Positions 1 through 7,553 of a stretch of 12,611 nt of DNA are shown here, piece by piece; within the stretch, counting starts at the first letter, position 1; every line of letters starts with the position of its first letter. The DNA is from Desulfuromonadales bacterium (GTDB lineage: Bacteria > Desulfobacterota > Desulfuromonadia > Desulfuromonadales > BM103). A program made the translations under genes and the position numbers. The notes under the pieces are model-generated. The model searched no databases, had not been told where the DNA came from, and saw only the letters and a list, made by a program, of their open reading frames with translations. The stretch spans positions 1 to 12,611 of the forward strand of contig DAOVNV010000047.1 in assembly GCA_030630015.1 (NCBI GenBank), read 5' to 3'.

Positions 1-586
1 ACGGCAGTCCGGCCTGCTTAAGTTTGGCGAGAGCGGCACTGCTCTTGGCCATCTGCATCAGGGACAGGATACTCTCCTGCATGCGGGCGCCCCCGGACGA
101 GGAGAAAACCAGGACGGGGGCACGCATCTCCAGGCCCAGTTCAATCGCCCGGGTGATTTTTTCACCGACCACGGACCCCATGCTGCCGCCCATGAAACTG
201 AAATCGAACACAGCAACCACAGCCGGCAGCCCTTCGATGGTGCCGGAACCGGTAACAACGGCATCCCCGCCACCGCTCTTCTTGAGCGAGGCCTTGATCC
301 GATCGCTGTATTTCTTGGAATCCTTGAACTTGAGAAAATCGACGGACGTCATCTCCGCATCGGTTTCAACAAACGACCCGTCATCCAGAACCAGGGCAAT
401 CCGCTCCCTGGCACTGATGCGAAAGTGATAGTCGCACTTGGGACAAACCTTCAGATTGCGCTCGATTTCCTTGGTATAGATAATTTCGTTGCAGTTTTTA
501 CACTTGGTCCAAAGCCCTTCGGGCATCTGGACCTTTTTTGCTTCAACCGGTGCAATCGGTGCTTTCGACTTTTTAAACCAGGCCAT
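1..586 (-). CDS. accD: Acetyl-CoA carboxylase carboxyltransferase subunit beta, 3' end beyond the window
   Basis: This is the beta half of the cytoplasmic carboxyltransferase, which with AccA moves the carboxyl group from carboxybiotin on AccB to acetyl-CoA to give malonyl-CoA for fatty acid synthesis. The 195 visible residues open with MAWFKKSK. A four-cysteine zinc ribbon follows: C29 and C32, then C48 and C51, spaced CX2C-X15-CX2C. The start of the crotonase-like carboxyltransferase fold comes next, with GGSMGSVVGEKI around 132-143 and SSGGARMQES around 163-172. The reading frame is open to the left edge, so about 90-100 C-terminal residues are missing compared with the usual 280-300. The ATG at 584-586 has a modest AGG about 9 bases upstream. 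It follows trpA by 238 bases. A trpA-accD (often then folC) neighbourhood is common in proteobacteria, so linkage to the trp genes is expected. Identification is firm. Confidence 0.96.
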   Translation of the reverse strand, partial: MAWFKKSKAPIAPVEAKKVQMPEGLWTKCKNCNEIIYTKEIERNLKVCPKCDYHFRISARERIALVLDDGSFVETDAEMTSVDFLKFKDSKKYSDRIKASLKKSGGGDAVVTGSGTIEGLPAVVAVFDFSFMGGSMGSVVGEKITRAIELGLEMRAPVLVFSSSGGARMQESILSLMQMAKSSAALAKLKQAGLP

Positions 587-824
587 GATCAAACCTCGCG
601 GATCGGGACGGCTCCCGGTAATGAATAGAACCGTTCGTTGCCATCAGAATTAACTGCAGTAGCCCCAGCATTCCAGGACACTGTGAACTCTCTGCTGAGA
701 AAGGAACTTCATATAAAATATTTTGACCGGCAAATCGGGATTGTCCAGTCTTCAAGACCCTCTTCACAGAAGTTTCGAAAAATCGAAAGTATCTGCCCGG
801 CCCGGCTCTCTGCCAGGGAGCCTC
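587..824. other. Intergenic region between trpA and accD
   Basis: This gap of 238 bases holds no convincing gene. Read on the minus strand, a short GC stem (GGCTC paired with GAGCC, loop of 9) lies just after the trpA stop but has no T tract, so it is not a clear intrinsic terminator. A small AT hairpin (TTTCGA/TCGAAA, loop TTTT) lies near 773-788. An AT-rich patch around 710-725 could hold an accD promoter, but I find no -35/-10 pair with good spacing. The gap is long compared with most spacings in the trp operon, so accD may have its own promoter; that is inference only. Confidence 0.5.
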
Positions 825-1631
825 CTAGGGAACGGCTGACCGGACTCCTTTTTTAAGGGCCTTGACAAAACGGGCCACTTCTTCAATAAGCGTCTCGGAC
901 CGGCCATGGGTGGCAATGATCTTGACCAGGGCACTGCCGACAACCACGGCATCCGAAAAACCGGCAATGTTGCGGGCCGCCTCGGGAGTGGTCACCCCGA
1001 AACCCACGGCTACGGGAACCCGGCTGGTTTCTTGCAATTCGGCAACAACACCCCGGATCGATTCGGCATCAACCTGTTGACTGCCCGTCACTCCAGTCAT
1101 CGAGACATAATAGAGAAACCCCTCGGCCGCTTCAGCCAGACGGGTCATGCGCTGTTTGTCGGTGGTCGGGGCCAACAGGGTGATCAGGTCGACTCCCGCA
1201 GCACGCAGAAACGGCTGAAACTCCCCCGCCTCTTCAGGCGGTAGGTCGACCAGTAAAAGGCCGTCGATCCCTGCAGCGGCGGCATCCCTGGCAAAACGTT
1301 CGGGACCGTAGCTGAAAATCGGATTGTAGTAACCCATCAGGATGATCGGCGTATTGGTATGCTGACGCACCCGTTCGACCATTGCCAGAATACCCGCCAG
1401 CGTCGTACCGGCGGCCAGTGCCCGTTCCGAAGAAGCCTGGATCGTCGGCCCGTCAGCCATGGGATCGGAGAAGGGGAAACCAAGCTCGATCAGGTCGGCG
1501 CCGGCTTCGACCAGGGCGTGGACAATCTTTTCGCTGGTTGCCAGATCCGGATCCCCGGCGGTAACGAACGTAATGAGAGCTTTTTCTCCGCGCTCCCTGA
1601 GGCTACCCAAGCTTTGTTCAATGCGTGACAT
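825..1631 (-). CDS. trpA: Tryptophan synthase alpha chain
   Basis: TrpA cleaves indole-3-glycerol phosphate to indole and glyceraldehyde 3-phosphate and channels indole to TrpB in the alpha2-beta2 complex. The 268-residue protein has the usual length for the family and a TIM-barrel layout. The two catalytic acids fall at exactly the classical positions: E49 in DLIELGFPFSDP and D60 in MADGPT. The phosphate-binding end (VAVGFGVTTPEAA, then DAVVVGSALV) is intact. I place the start at the ATG at 1629-1631 (MSRIEQSLGS). A TTG two codons further upstream keeps the frame open, but it has no room for a ribosome binding site. The site before the ATG is weak (a GGG about 8 bases upstream). The gene lies 49 bases after a uracil-DNA glycosylase gene and not directly after trpB, which is its usual neighbour. 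Co-transcription with the upstream genes is likely. Confidence 0.97.
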   Translation of the reverse strand: MSRIEQSLGSLRERGEKALITFVTAGDPDLATSEKIVHALVEAGADLIELGFPFSDPMADGPTIQASSERALAAGTTLAGILAMVERVRQHTNTPIILMGYYNPIFSYGPERFARDAAAAGIDGLLLVDLPPEEAGEFQPFLRAAGVDLITLLAPTTDKQRMTRLAEAAEGFLYYVSMTGVTGSQQVDAESIRGVVAELQETSRVPVAVGFGVTTPEAARNIAGFSDAVVVGSALVKIIATHGRSETLIEEVARFVKALKKGVRSAVP

Positions 1632-1686
1632 ATACAACCCGTTAAATATGTGATTTCATAATGTTATAAGATACCAGGGGTTCTTT

Positions 1687-2376
1687 TCAACCTGAATCCT
1701 CGGTTATCTGTTCCTTATCAACCAGGTCAAGTGCCAGTGTCAGAAGATCGAGAAACATCTCTTTGGTCATTCTGCCGGTCTGCACATTATAACGACTGGT
1801 ATGATAACAGCTGAGCAACCAACGCCCATCCGGCAAGAGAGCGCAGGCCGCATGCCCGAACGGATAGTCGGCGAGACGCTTGACCAGCCCTTGGGACTTC
1901 AGCAGATGCAGCAGGCTGGTATGGGCGCCCACGCCCAGGGTAATGATCACCCGCAGTTTCTGCAGCCGGGACAACTCCTCTGCAAGGAATGGCCGGCAGG
2001 CCTCGAATTCCCCGGCATTCGGACGGTTGTCGGGCGGCAGGCATTTAACCGCATTGGTGATGTACAGGTCGCGCAGCACCAGGCCATCGTCACGATGCAA
2101 GGCCTCGGGCTGGTTGGCCAGACCGGCACGGGACAGTAGCGGGTACATGAAGTCGCCCGCGCCATCGCCGGTAAAGGGCCGCCCCGTCCGGTTGGCGCCG
2201 TGCGCACCGGGGGCCAGGCCCACCAGGCAAATCCGTGCCGCAGGATCGCCGAAACCGGGGACGGGGCGGTTCCAGTAATCCCCGAGCTGCAATCCCCGCC
2301 GCGGGCGGACCGAGGCTATATGTTCGATCAAGCGGTGGCATTGGCGGCAACCGACCAGATCCGTCAGGTCATTCAC
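1687..2376 (-). CDS. Uracil-DNA glycosylase, family 5 (UDGb-like), iron-sulfur type
   Basis: The predicted enzyme removes uracil and possibly other deaminated bases from DNA, starting base excision repair. It has 229 residues. Four cysteines fit the 4Fe-4S ligands of family 4/5 glycosylases: C10 and C13 (CRQC) and C112 and C127 (CX14C). Motif A is GLAPGAHGANRTGRPFTGD (residues 53-71). This form points to family 5, whose motif A lacks the Asp or Asn that activates water in other families. The second motif appears as YHTSRYNVQTGRMT (191-204). NAVKCLPPDNRP at 108-119 is also typical. The start ATG overlaps the helicase stop by four bases (ATGA), so translation is probably coupled to the helicase. 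trpA begins 49 bases downstream. The superfamily is certain; the assignment to family 5 rather than family 4 is strong but made by eye. Confidence 0.92.
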   Translation of the reverse strand: MNDLTDLVGCRQCHRLIEHIASVRPRRGLQLGDYWNRPVPGFGDPAARICLVGLAPGAHGANRTGRPFTGDGAGDFMYPLLSRAGLANQPEALHRDDGLVLRDLYITNAVKCLPPDNRPNAGEFEACRPFLAEELSRLQKLRVIITLGVGAHTSLLHLLKSQGLVKRLADYPFGHAACALLPDGRWLLSCYHTSRYNVQTGRMTKEMFLDLLTLALDLVDKEQITEDSG

Positions 2377-3650
2377 CGTTTCGAGGGGCCCTTCTGCTCC
2401 CCGCTTTTTGGCCGGCGCGGCCGACGGTGCGGCCGACGATTCCTGCCCTGGCCGCCGCTTTTCTCGGGGACCGGCGCTTTCTTGCGCGGAACCGACCGCT
2501 TGTAATCCCAGAAAAAGTCCTCATCCTCAGGGAAACGGCTCGGAATTTTGCGGCCGATATACTCTTCGATATCCGGCAGGTGAAAGACCATATCCTCATC
2601 GGCAAAACTGATCGCTTTGCCACCAGCACCAGCCCTGGCCGTGCGGCCGATGCGGTGCACGTAATCCTCGGAGTCCTGGGGCAGATCATAGTTGATCACG
2701 TGAGTGACATCGTCGATATGCAGCCCCCGTGAAGCAACATCGGTCGCAACCAGATAATTCAGGCGCCCTGCCTTAAATTCATCCAGCAGGCGCATCCGTT
2801 TGCGTTGGGGGATGTCCCCGGACAATACGGCCGCCTTGTAATCGTTGGCTTTGAGCCGCTCGGACAGGTACTCCGCCTCCCGCTTGGTGTTGACGAAAGT
2901 CAGAACGCGGGTCATCTCCGCGTCCTGCCTGATCAGGCCCATCAGCAACGCAAACTTTTCGCGCCGTGAAACATGATAGAGGATTTGTTCGACCCTTTCC
3001 GCGGTCACCTGCTCCGGAGCGATCCTGACCTTTTCGGGCAGGTCCATGAACTCGTAAGCCAGCTCCATGACCCGCTGCGACAGGGTTGCCGAAAAAAGCA
3101 TGGTCTGCCGCTTATTGTAAGGCGGCAACTGGCGCAGGATATAGCGCAGGTCCTTGATAAAGCCCATGTCGAACATACGGTCAGCCTCATCGACCACCAT
3201 CACCTCGACCTGGCGCAGGCTGAATACCTTTTGCTTGTAATAATCGATCAGGCGGCCGGGCGTGGCCACGATCACATCAACCCCATCCTTGAGCGCCTGG
3301 CGCTGTTTGTCGTAATCAACCCCGCCAAAGATCGGCTGCACTTTCAGGGGGCAATGCGATCCGAGGGTCTCGGCATCCGCGCAGATCTGCACAACCAGTT
3401 CACGGGTAGGAGCCAGGATCAGGGCCCTGGGGTTGCGTCTGCTCGGCTTTGGACTATCAAGCAAACGGGTGAACAGAGCGATCAGGAAGGCCGCCGTCTT
3501 GCCGGTCCCGGTTTGCGCCTGGGCCGCAACGTCTTTGCCGCTCAGAGCCAGCGGAATCGCTTCCTCCTGCACCGGGGTCAGTTCAATAAACCCTGCATCC
3601 TCAATGCCGCTCATAACCTGCTCAGACAGTTTCAGTTCGGTAAATTTCAT
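2373..3650 (-). CDS. rhlB: DEAD-box ATP-dependent RNA helicase, RhlB-like
   Basis: This is an ATP-driven RNA unwinding enzyme of the cytoplasm; RhlB relatives help RNA decay and ribosome assembly. All core motifs are present in its 425 residues: Q motif (FIELTPVQ, 21-28), Walker A AQTGTGKT (45-52), APTRELVVQI (80-89), TPGRL (130-134), DEAD (154-157) followed by R, SAT (187-189), TFVNT (251-255), ATDVASRGLHI (302-312) and HRIGRTARAG (332-341). The DEADRMFDMGFIKD stretch and the EDYVHRIGRT context resemble RhlB more than RhlE or DeaD, though the symbol is assigned only by resemblance. Residues from about 386 on form a Lys/Arg/Pro-rich tail that probably binds RNA. The ATG has AGGA with a 5-base spacer. 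It sits between trpB and trpA, with 115 bases of structured spacer on the trpB side, and overlaps the downstream glycosylase by four bases. Confidence 0.93.
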   Translation of the reverse strand: MKFTELKLSEQVMSGIEDAGFIELTPVQEEAIPLALSGKDVAAQAQTGTGKTAAFLIALFTRLLDSPKPSRRNPRALILAPTRELVVQICADAETLGSHCPLKVQPIFGGVDYDKQRQALKDGVDVIVATPGRLIDYYKQKVFSLRQVEVMVVDEADRMFDMGFIKDLRYILRQLPPYNKRQTMLFSATLSQRVMELAYEFMDLPEKVRIAPEQVTAERVEQILYHVSRREKFALLMGLIRQDAEMTRVLTFVNTKREAEYLSERLKANDYKAAVLSGDIPQRKRMRLLDEFKAGRLNYLVATDVASRGLHIDDVTHVINYDLPQDSEDYVHRIGRTARAGAGGKAISFADEDMVFHLPDIEEYIGRKIPSRFPEDEDFFWDYKRSVPRKKAPVPEKSGGQGRNRRPHRRPRRPKSGEQKGPSKR

Positions 3651-3662
3651 TTCTATCCTGTA

Positions 3663-3682
3663 GGACGACGTAACAATCGTCC
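3663..3682 (-). promoter_or_regulatory. Small hairpin just upstream of the helicase ribosome binding site
   Basis: GGACGA and TCGTCC form a 6-base-pair stem with an 8-base loop. On the minus strand the hairpin ends three bases before the AGGA that serves the helicase ATG. Such a position could affect ribosome access, and RNA helicase genes are often regulated through their 5' leaders, but a role here is inference from position only. Confidence 0.3.
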
Positions 3683-3705
3683 GTTATGATTTCGAAGGGA
3701 TTCTC

Positions 3706-3733
3706 GCGTCCCTCGTCCCGCGTTCCGCGTTCC
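3706..3733. repeat. Four tandem imperfect heptamers
   Basis: Four consecutive 7-base units fit the minus-strand consensus GGRACGM. The two units nearest trpB are identical (GGAACGC) and the other two differ at one or two positions. The array lies in the spacer between trpB and the helicase, next to a perfect palindrome. Short heptamer arrays occur between genes in several bacterial groups. I see no coding explanation for this one. Confidence 0.75.
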
Positions 3734-3735
3734 AC

Positions 3736-3767
3736 AGACATTCATCTGACATGTCAGATGAATGTCT
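3736..3767. repeat. Perfect 32-base palindrome at the trpB stop codon
   Basis: The 16-base half-site AGACATTCATCTGACA is followed directly by its exact reverse complement, with no spacer. The right end covers two of the three bases of the trpB TAG stop (3766-3768). In RNA it would form a 14-pair stem with a CAUG loop. No T tract follows on the minus strand, so it is not a standard intrinsic terminator. It could be a dimer-protein operator, an mRNA-stabilising or processing hairpin after trpB, or a trace of insertion. The symmetry is seen directly; the function is unknown. Confidence 0.85.
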
Positions 3768-4959
3768 AAAGCTCCATCCCGGCCGCTTCGGCCACTGTAT
3801 GGATATCTTTGTCACCACGCCCTGAAAGGCAGACCAGAATCGCCTGATCGCGACTCATCTGCGGGGCGACCTTGAGCACCTGGGCAATGGCGTGAGCACT
3901 TTCCAGGGCGGGCAGAATGCCTTCGAGCCGCGTCATCAGATGGAAGGCATCCAGCGCCTCCAGGTCGGTGACGGAAACATACTCGGCACGCTTGATTTCG
4001 TGCAGGTAGGCATGTTCGGGGCCAACCCCCGGATAGTCAAGCCCGGCGGAAACCGAATGAGCATGTTCGATCTGGCCGTCCTCATCCTGCAGCAGGTAAG
4101 TCTTGTTGCCGTGCAGAACCCCGACCTTTCCGGCACCGATACTGGCTGCATGGCGGCCAGTTTCCACACCCAGGCCTGCGGCCTCGACGCCCAGCAGTCG
4201 CACACCCTCATCCCCCATAAACGGGTAGAACAAGCCCATGGCATTGGAGCCTCCCCCGATGCAGGCCACCGCCAGGTCGGGAAGCCTGCCGTGCTCTGCC
4301 AGTATCTGCTCCCGGGCTTCCTGGCCAATCACCGTCTGGAAATCTCTGACCAGCATCGGGTAGGGATGAGGTCCGGCCACCGTTCCAATCACGTAAAAGG
4401 TGTCACGTACGTTGGTCACCCAATAGCGCAGCGCCTCGTTCATGGCGTCCTTGAGGGTCGACGTGCCGCTGTCAACCGGCCAGACCCTGGCTCCGAGCAG
4501 TTTCATACGGTACACGTTGAGAGCCTGGCGCCGAATATCTTCTTCGCCCATGAAGACGTCGCACTCCATGCCGAACAGGGCGGCAACCGTTGCAGTTGCA
4601 ACACCATGCTGGCCGGCCCCGGTCTCAGCGATCACTTTGCGTTTGCCCATTCGTCTTGCGAGCAGCGCCTGACCGACTGTATTGTTGACTTTATGAGCCC
4701 CGGTGTGGTTCAGGTCTTCACGCTTCAAATAAATTTTTGCGCCACCGCAATGTTCAGTCAGCCGGCTTGCCAGGAAAAGGGGGCTCGGTCGTCCCACGTA
4801 ATTGTGCAGGTAGTGGGTCAACTCTTGCTGAAAAAGTGGATCAGCCTGGGCTTCTTTGTAGGCCTCGTCCAGTTCCAGCAGGGCCGGCATCAGGGTTTCG
4901 GCAACATAGCGCCCGCCGAATTGACCGAAGTGGCCATATTGATCAGGTTGTTTGTACAT
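3766..4959 (-). CDS. trpB: Tryptophan synthase beta chain
   Basis: TrpB is the PLP enzyme that joins indole and serine to make tryptophan, working in complex with TrpA. The 397-residue length and the N-terminus (MYKQPDQYGHFGQFGGRY) fit the standard TrpB1 type. The PLP lysine is K90 in HTGAHKVNN, the catalytic glutamate is E112 in AETGAGQHG, and the phosphate-binding glycine loop is GGGSNAMG at 235-242. The C-terminal LSGRGDKD serine motif is present. The ATG follows the trpF stop by only two bases, with GGAG about 12 bases upstream inside the end of trpF, so the two are probably translationally coupled. The next gene in the operon is a helicase instead of trpA. The stop codon overlaps a perfect palindrome. 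Confidence 0.98.
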   Translation of the reverse strand: MYKQPDQYGHFGQFGGRYVAETLMPALLELDEAYKEAQADPLFQQELTHYLHNYVGRPSPLFLASRLTEHCGGAKIYLKREDLNHTGAHKVNNTVGQALLARRMGKRKVIAETGAGQHGVATATVAALFGMECDVFMGEEDIRRQALNVYRMKLLGARVWPVDSGTSTLKDAMNEALRYWVTNVRDTFYVIGTVAGPHPYPMLVRDFQTVIGQEAREQILAEHGRLPDLAVACIGGGSNAMGLFYPFMGDEGVRLLGVEAAGLGVETGRHAASIGAGKVGVLHGNKTYLLQDEDGQIEHAHSVSAGLDYPGVGPEHAYLHEIKRAEYVSVTDLEALDAFHLMTRLEGILPALESAHAIAQVLKVAPQMSRDQAILVCLSGRGDKDIHTVAEAAGMEL

Positions 4960-4961
4960 AA

Positions 4962-5576
4962 CTAGACAGGCTCCTTGGCCCTCTGAATAAACTGAGCAAC
5001 TTTGCGCGGGTTTTTTCGACCAGGTTCAGTTTCCACCCCGCTGGAGACATCAACCGCATAGGGCCGAACAGCCCTGACCGCTGCAGCAACATTTTCGGGG
5101 TTCAAGCCGCCCGCAAGAATCAGCGGCCGCGATTCGGCGATTTGTGCGGCCAGGTCCCAATCACTGAGCTGTCCTGTTCCGCCGAACTGGCCCGGGACGC
5201 ATGCATCCAGCAGAAGCGCGGAAACCTGGTAATCGGACAGGGCTTCGACCTTGTCCTGACCCGAGATCCGCAGAGCCTTGATGACCCGGTACGGCGGAAA
5301 GTTACACTGTTCCGGGCCTTCGTCGCCATGCAGCTGGATCGTGTTCAAACCGCAGTATTCAACTGTCCTGATAATGCTGGAAGGAAGTTCGTTGACGAAC
5401 AATCCGACGCAGGTCAGCAACGGCGGCAGTTCAGCGATGATCTGCCTGGCCCGGTCCGGTTCCACGTAACGCGGACTTTCCGGAAAAAACACGAAGCCGA
5501 GAGCGTCCGCACCGCAAGAGACCGCATGCAGGGCATCGTCCAGGTTGGTTATGCCGCAGATCTTGACCCTGACCAT
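4962..5576 (-). CDS. trpF: Phosphoribosylanthranilate isomerase
   Basis: TrpF carries out the Amadori rearrangement of phosphoribosylanthranilate to the carboxyphenylamino-deoxyribulose phosphate used by TrpC. It has 204 residues, normal for a stand-alone enzyme. The catalytic cysteine is C7 in KICGIT, and the general acid is likely D124 in LLLDAC. GFVFFPESPR (27-36), QLHGDE (81-86), LILAGGLNPENV and the phosphate-binding DVSSGVE complete the signature. It is separate from TrpC, unlike the fused enterobacterial enzyme. The start ATG at 5574-5576 has AGGAG about 10 bases upstream. The gene lies 54 bases after trpC and two bases before trpB. Confidence 0.97.
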   Translation of the reverse strand: MVRVKICGITNLDDALHAVSCGADALGFVFFPESPRYVEPDRARQIIAELPPLLTCVGLFVNELPSSIIRTVEYCGLNTIQLHGDEGPEQCNFPPYRVIKALRISGQDKVEALSDYQVSALLLDACVPGQFGGTGQLSDWDLAAQIAESRPLILAGGLNPENVAAAVRAVRPYAVDVSSGVETEPGRKNPRKVAQFIQRAKEPV

Positions 5577-5630
5577 TTCGTTTCGACTCCTAACCTTTTC
5601 CGGGCAGCTTCTCCCAAAAAACTACCGGCA

Positions 5631-6413
5631 TCAATCGTTCAGCAGTTCAGCCAGTTTGGCGCAGATGTCCGTTTCGCGCATCAGGCTCTCGCCGATCAGA
5701 AAAGCGCGTGCGGAGTACTGCTGCAGACGCACGATTTCGGCACGTCCCGAAATGCCGCTTTCCGCGACAACCAGGCGATCTTCCGGAACGAGCGGGGCCA
5801 ATGTTTCGGTGATGCCAAGATCTGTATTGAAGGTCTTCAGATCGCGATTATTGATGCCAACGAGATCGACCGGCAGGCGCAGCGCCACGTCCAATTCAGC
5901 CCTGTTGTGAACTTCGAACAGGATATCCAGCCCCAGGTTATGCGCGCAGTCGGCCAGATCCCTCAACTGAGGTTCAGGCAGGGCAGCGGCTATCAGCAGG
6001 ACAGCATCAGCACCGAATGCGCGAGCCTCGAAAACCTGATAGGGGTCAATGATAAAATCCTTGCGCAGCAGCGGCAGGGCGACGGCTTCGCGTATCTGTT
6101 CAAGATAAGCCAGATCACCGAAGAAAAAATCACGATCGGTCAGTACTGACAGGCACGCGGCGCCACCGGCTTCGTAGTCTCGTGCAATGGAGACCGGGTC
6201 AAAATCGGGCCGGATAATCCCCTTTGAAGGAGATCCCTTCTTGACCTCGGCAATGATCGCGGTACCCTCTGCGGCAACTTGCCGCAAGGTTGTGGCGAAG
6301 CCACGCAACGGCCCGGCAGAAGCCGCTTTACACTGCATGTCCCGCAAGGGAATCTGCTGCCTGGCCTGTTCGACTTCCAGACTCTTTCTGGCGAGTATTT
6401 TATCCAGTATCAT
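5631..6413 (-). CDS. trpC: Indole-3-glycerol-phosphate synthase
   Basis: TrpC decarboxylates and closes the ring of carboxyphenylamino-deoxyribulose phosphate to give indole-3-glycerol phosphate, the substrate of TrpA. The 260-residue TIM barrel has every expected active-site element: E56 and K58 in AEVKKGSPSKG, K118 in RKDFI, E167 in FEVHN, N188 in GINNRDL, and E218-S219 in AESGIS. The phosphate-binding FLIGESLM lies at 238-245. The gene is not fused to trpF. I see no good Shine-Dalgarno sequence at the normal distance; the closest G-rich run is about 15 bases before the ATG. The gene sits 54 bases after trpD and 54 before trpF. Confidence 0.97.
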   Translation of the reverse strand: MILDKILARKSLEVEQARQQIPLRDMQCKAASAGPLRGFATTLRQVAAEGTAIIAEVKKGSPSKGIIRPDFDPVSIARDYEAGGAACLSVLTDRDFFFGDLAYLEQIREAVALPLLRKDFIIDPYQVFEARAFGADAVLLIAAALPEPQLRDLADCAHNLGLDILFEVHNRAELDVALRLPVDLVGINNRDLKTFNTDLGITETLAPLVPEDRLVVAESGISGRAEIVRLQQYSARAFLIGESLMRETDICAKLAELLND

Positions 6414-6467
6414 GGTTTAAATCGATGTCCCCGCCGCGCCGGCACGACAGCCACCAGGCAGGGTTGA

Positions 6468-7517
6468 TTACTCATTCGTCATGGCAACCAGCTGGTCAAG
6501 TTTTTCCAGGGCTCTGCCTTCCGCGATGGCCGCACTGGCCATCACCAACCCGGCAGGGACATCAGCAGCAACGCCGGCAGCCACCAGCCCGAACGCTGCG
6601 TTGAGCAAGACCACATCACGCCTTGGTCCTGCTTTCCCACTGAGGATTTCCCGGACAATTTCGGCATTTTCTTCAGCATCGCCTCCCTGCAGATCAGAGA
6701 GTTTACAACAGGTCAGGCCGACGTCCTCGGGAGTGATCGTGTGAAGCGTAACCTCACCATCCCTGATTTCAGCCACATCCGTTGACCCGGTCAGAGTCAC
6801 TTCATCCATGCCATCCTGACCGTGGACAATGAATCCGCGCCGGCAGCCGAGCTTTGCCAGCACCCGGGCCATGACCTCGACCAGGCTCTGCCGGTACACG
6901 CCGAGCACTTGACAGTCGGCAGAGGCCGGATTGGTCAGCGGTCCGAGAATATTGAAAATGGTCCGGATGCCTATTTCGCGGCGCGGCCCGATGGCATGTT
7001 TCATAGCGCCGTGCAGTGCGGGCGCAAACAGGAAGCCGATTCCGATGGCATTGATGCACTGCGCCACTTTTTCCGGAGTCACCCCGAGGTTGACGCCCAA
7101 AGCCTCGAGCACATCGGCACTGCCGCACGCCGAGGAAACACTACGATTGCCATGCTTGGCAACCTTCACACCGCAGGCAGCAACCACGAAAGCCACTGTC
7201 GTCGAGATATTGAAGCTCTTGGTGCCGCTGCCGCCAGTCCCACAGGTATCGAGAATCGTTTCCCGGTCGAGATTGATTTCTTCCCGGTCCAGATCGAGGA
7301 CCCTACCGACCCTTATCGGCGTCGCCCGCTCGCGCATGACCCGGGCCGCACCAGTAATCTCGGCAACCGTCTCACCCTTCATGCGCAGTGCAGTTATGAA
7401 TGATCCGACCTGGGCGGGGGTTGCCTCCCCCCCCATGATCTCGTTCATTACATCGACCATTTCCGCTTCGGAAAGATCCTGCCTGTCGACAATTTTATTA
7501 ATCGCTTCTTTGATCAT
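6468..7517 (-). CDS. trpD: Anthranilate phosphoribosyltransferase
   Basis: TrpD transfers the phosphoribosyl group of PRPP to anthranilate. It has 349 residues, close to the usual 330-350. The PRPP-binding glycine loop is CGTGGSGTKSFNIST (92-106). KHGNRSVSSACGSADVLEALG follows from 121, and the anthranilate-site segment HAIGPRREIGIRTIFN lies at 174-189. The metal-binding acids are D238-E239 in GMDEV. The ATG at 7515-7517 has AGGA about 7 bases upstream. The protein is not fused to TrpG, unlike the enterobacterial enzyme. The 79-base gap from trpG contains an imperfect hairpin, and the gap to trpC is 54 bases. Confidence 0.97.
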   Translation of the reverse strand: MIKEAINKIVDRQDLSEAEMVDVMNEIMGGEATPAQVGSFITALRMKGETVAEITGAARVMRERATPIRVGRVLDLDREEINLDRETILDTCGTGGSGTKSFNISTTVAFVVAACGVKVAKHGNRSVSSACGSADVLEALGVNLGVTPEKVAQCINAIGIGFLFAPALHGAMKHAIGPRREIGIRTIFNILGPLTNPASADCQVLGVYRQSLVEVMARVLAKLGCRRGFIVHGQDGMDEVTLTGSTDVAEIRDGEVTLHTITPEDVGLTCCKLSDLQGGDAEENAEIVREILSGKAGPRRDVVLLNAAFGLVAAGVAADVPAGLVMASAAIAEGRALEKLDQLVAMTNE

Positions 7518-7553
7518 AATATGTCCTACACTTATGTCTTAAGTCTTCAGCCC

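Noticed and set aside
748..758. Short palindrome GTCTTCAAGAC in the trpA-accD gap as an operator
   Set aside because: Five-base arms in a 238-base gap are expected by chance, and nothing else supports a binding site.
3736..3767. Palindrome as an intrinsic terminator of trpB
   Set aside because: No run of T follows on the minus strand, and the stem is AT-mixed without the usual GC-rich base.
3892..4965. Open plus-strand frame of 357 codons opposite trpB
   Set aside because: It lies fully antisense to the unmistakable trpB gene, shows no family motifs and reflects codon bias of the real gene.
5142..6149. Open plus-strand frame of 335 codons opposite trpF and trpC
   Set aside because: It is antisense to two genes with complete catalytic motifs, crosses their boundary, and has no recognisable domain.
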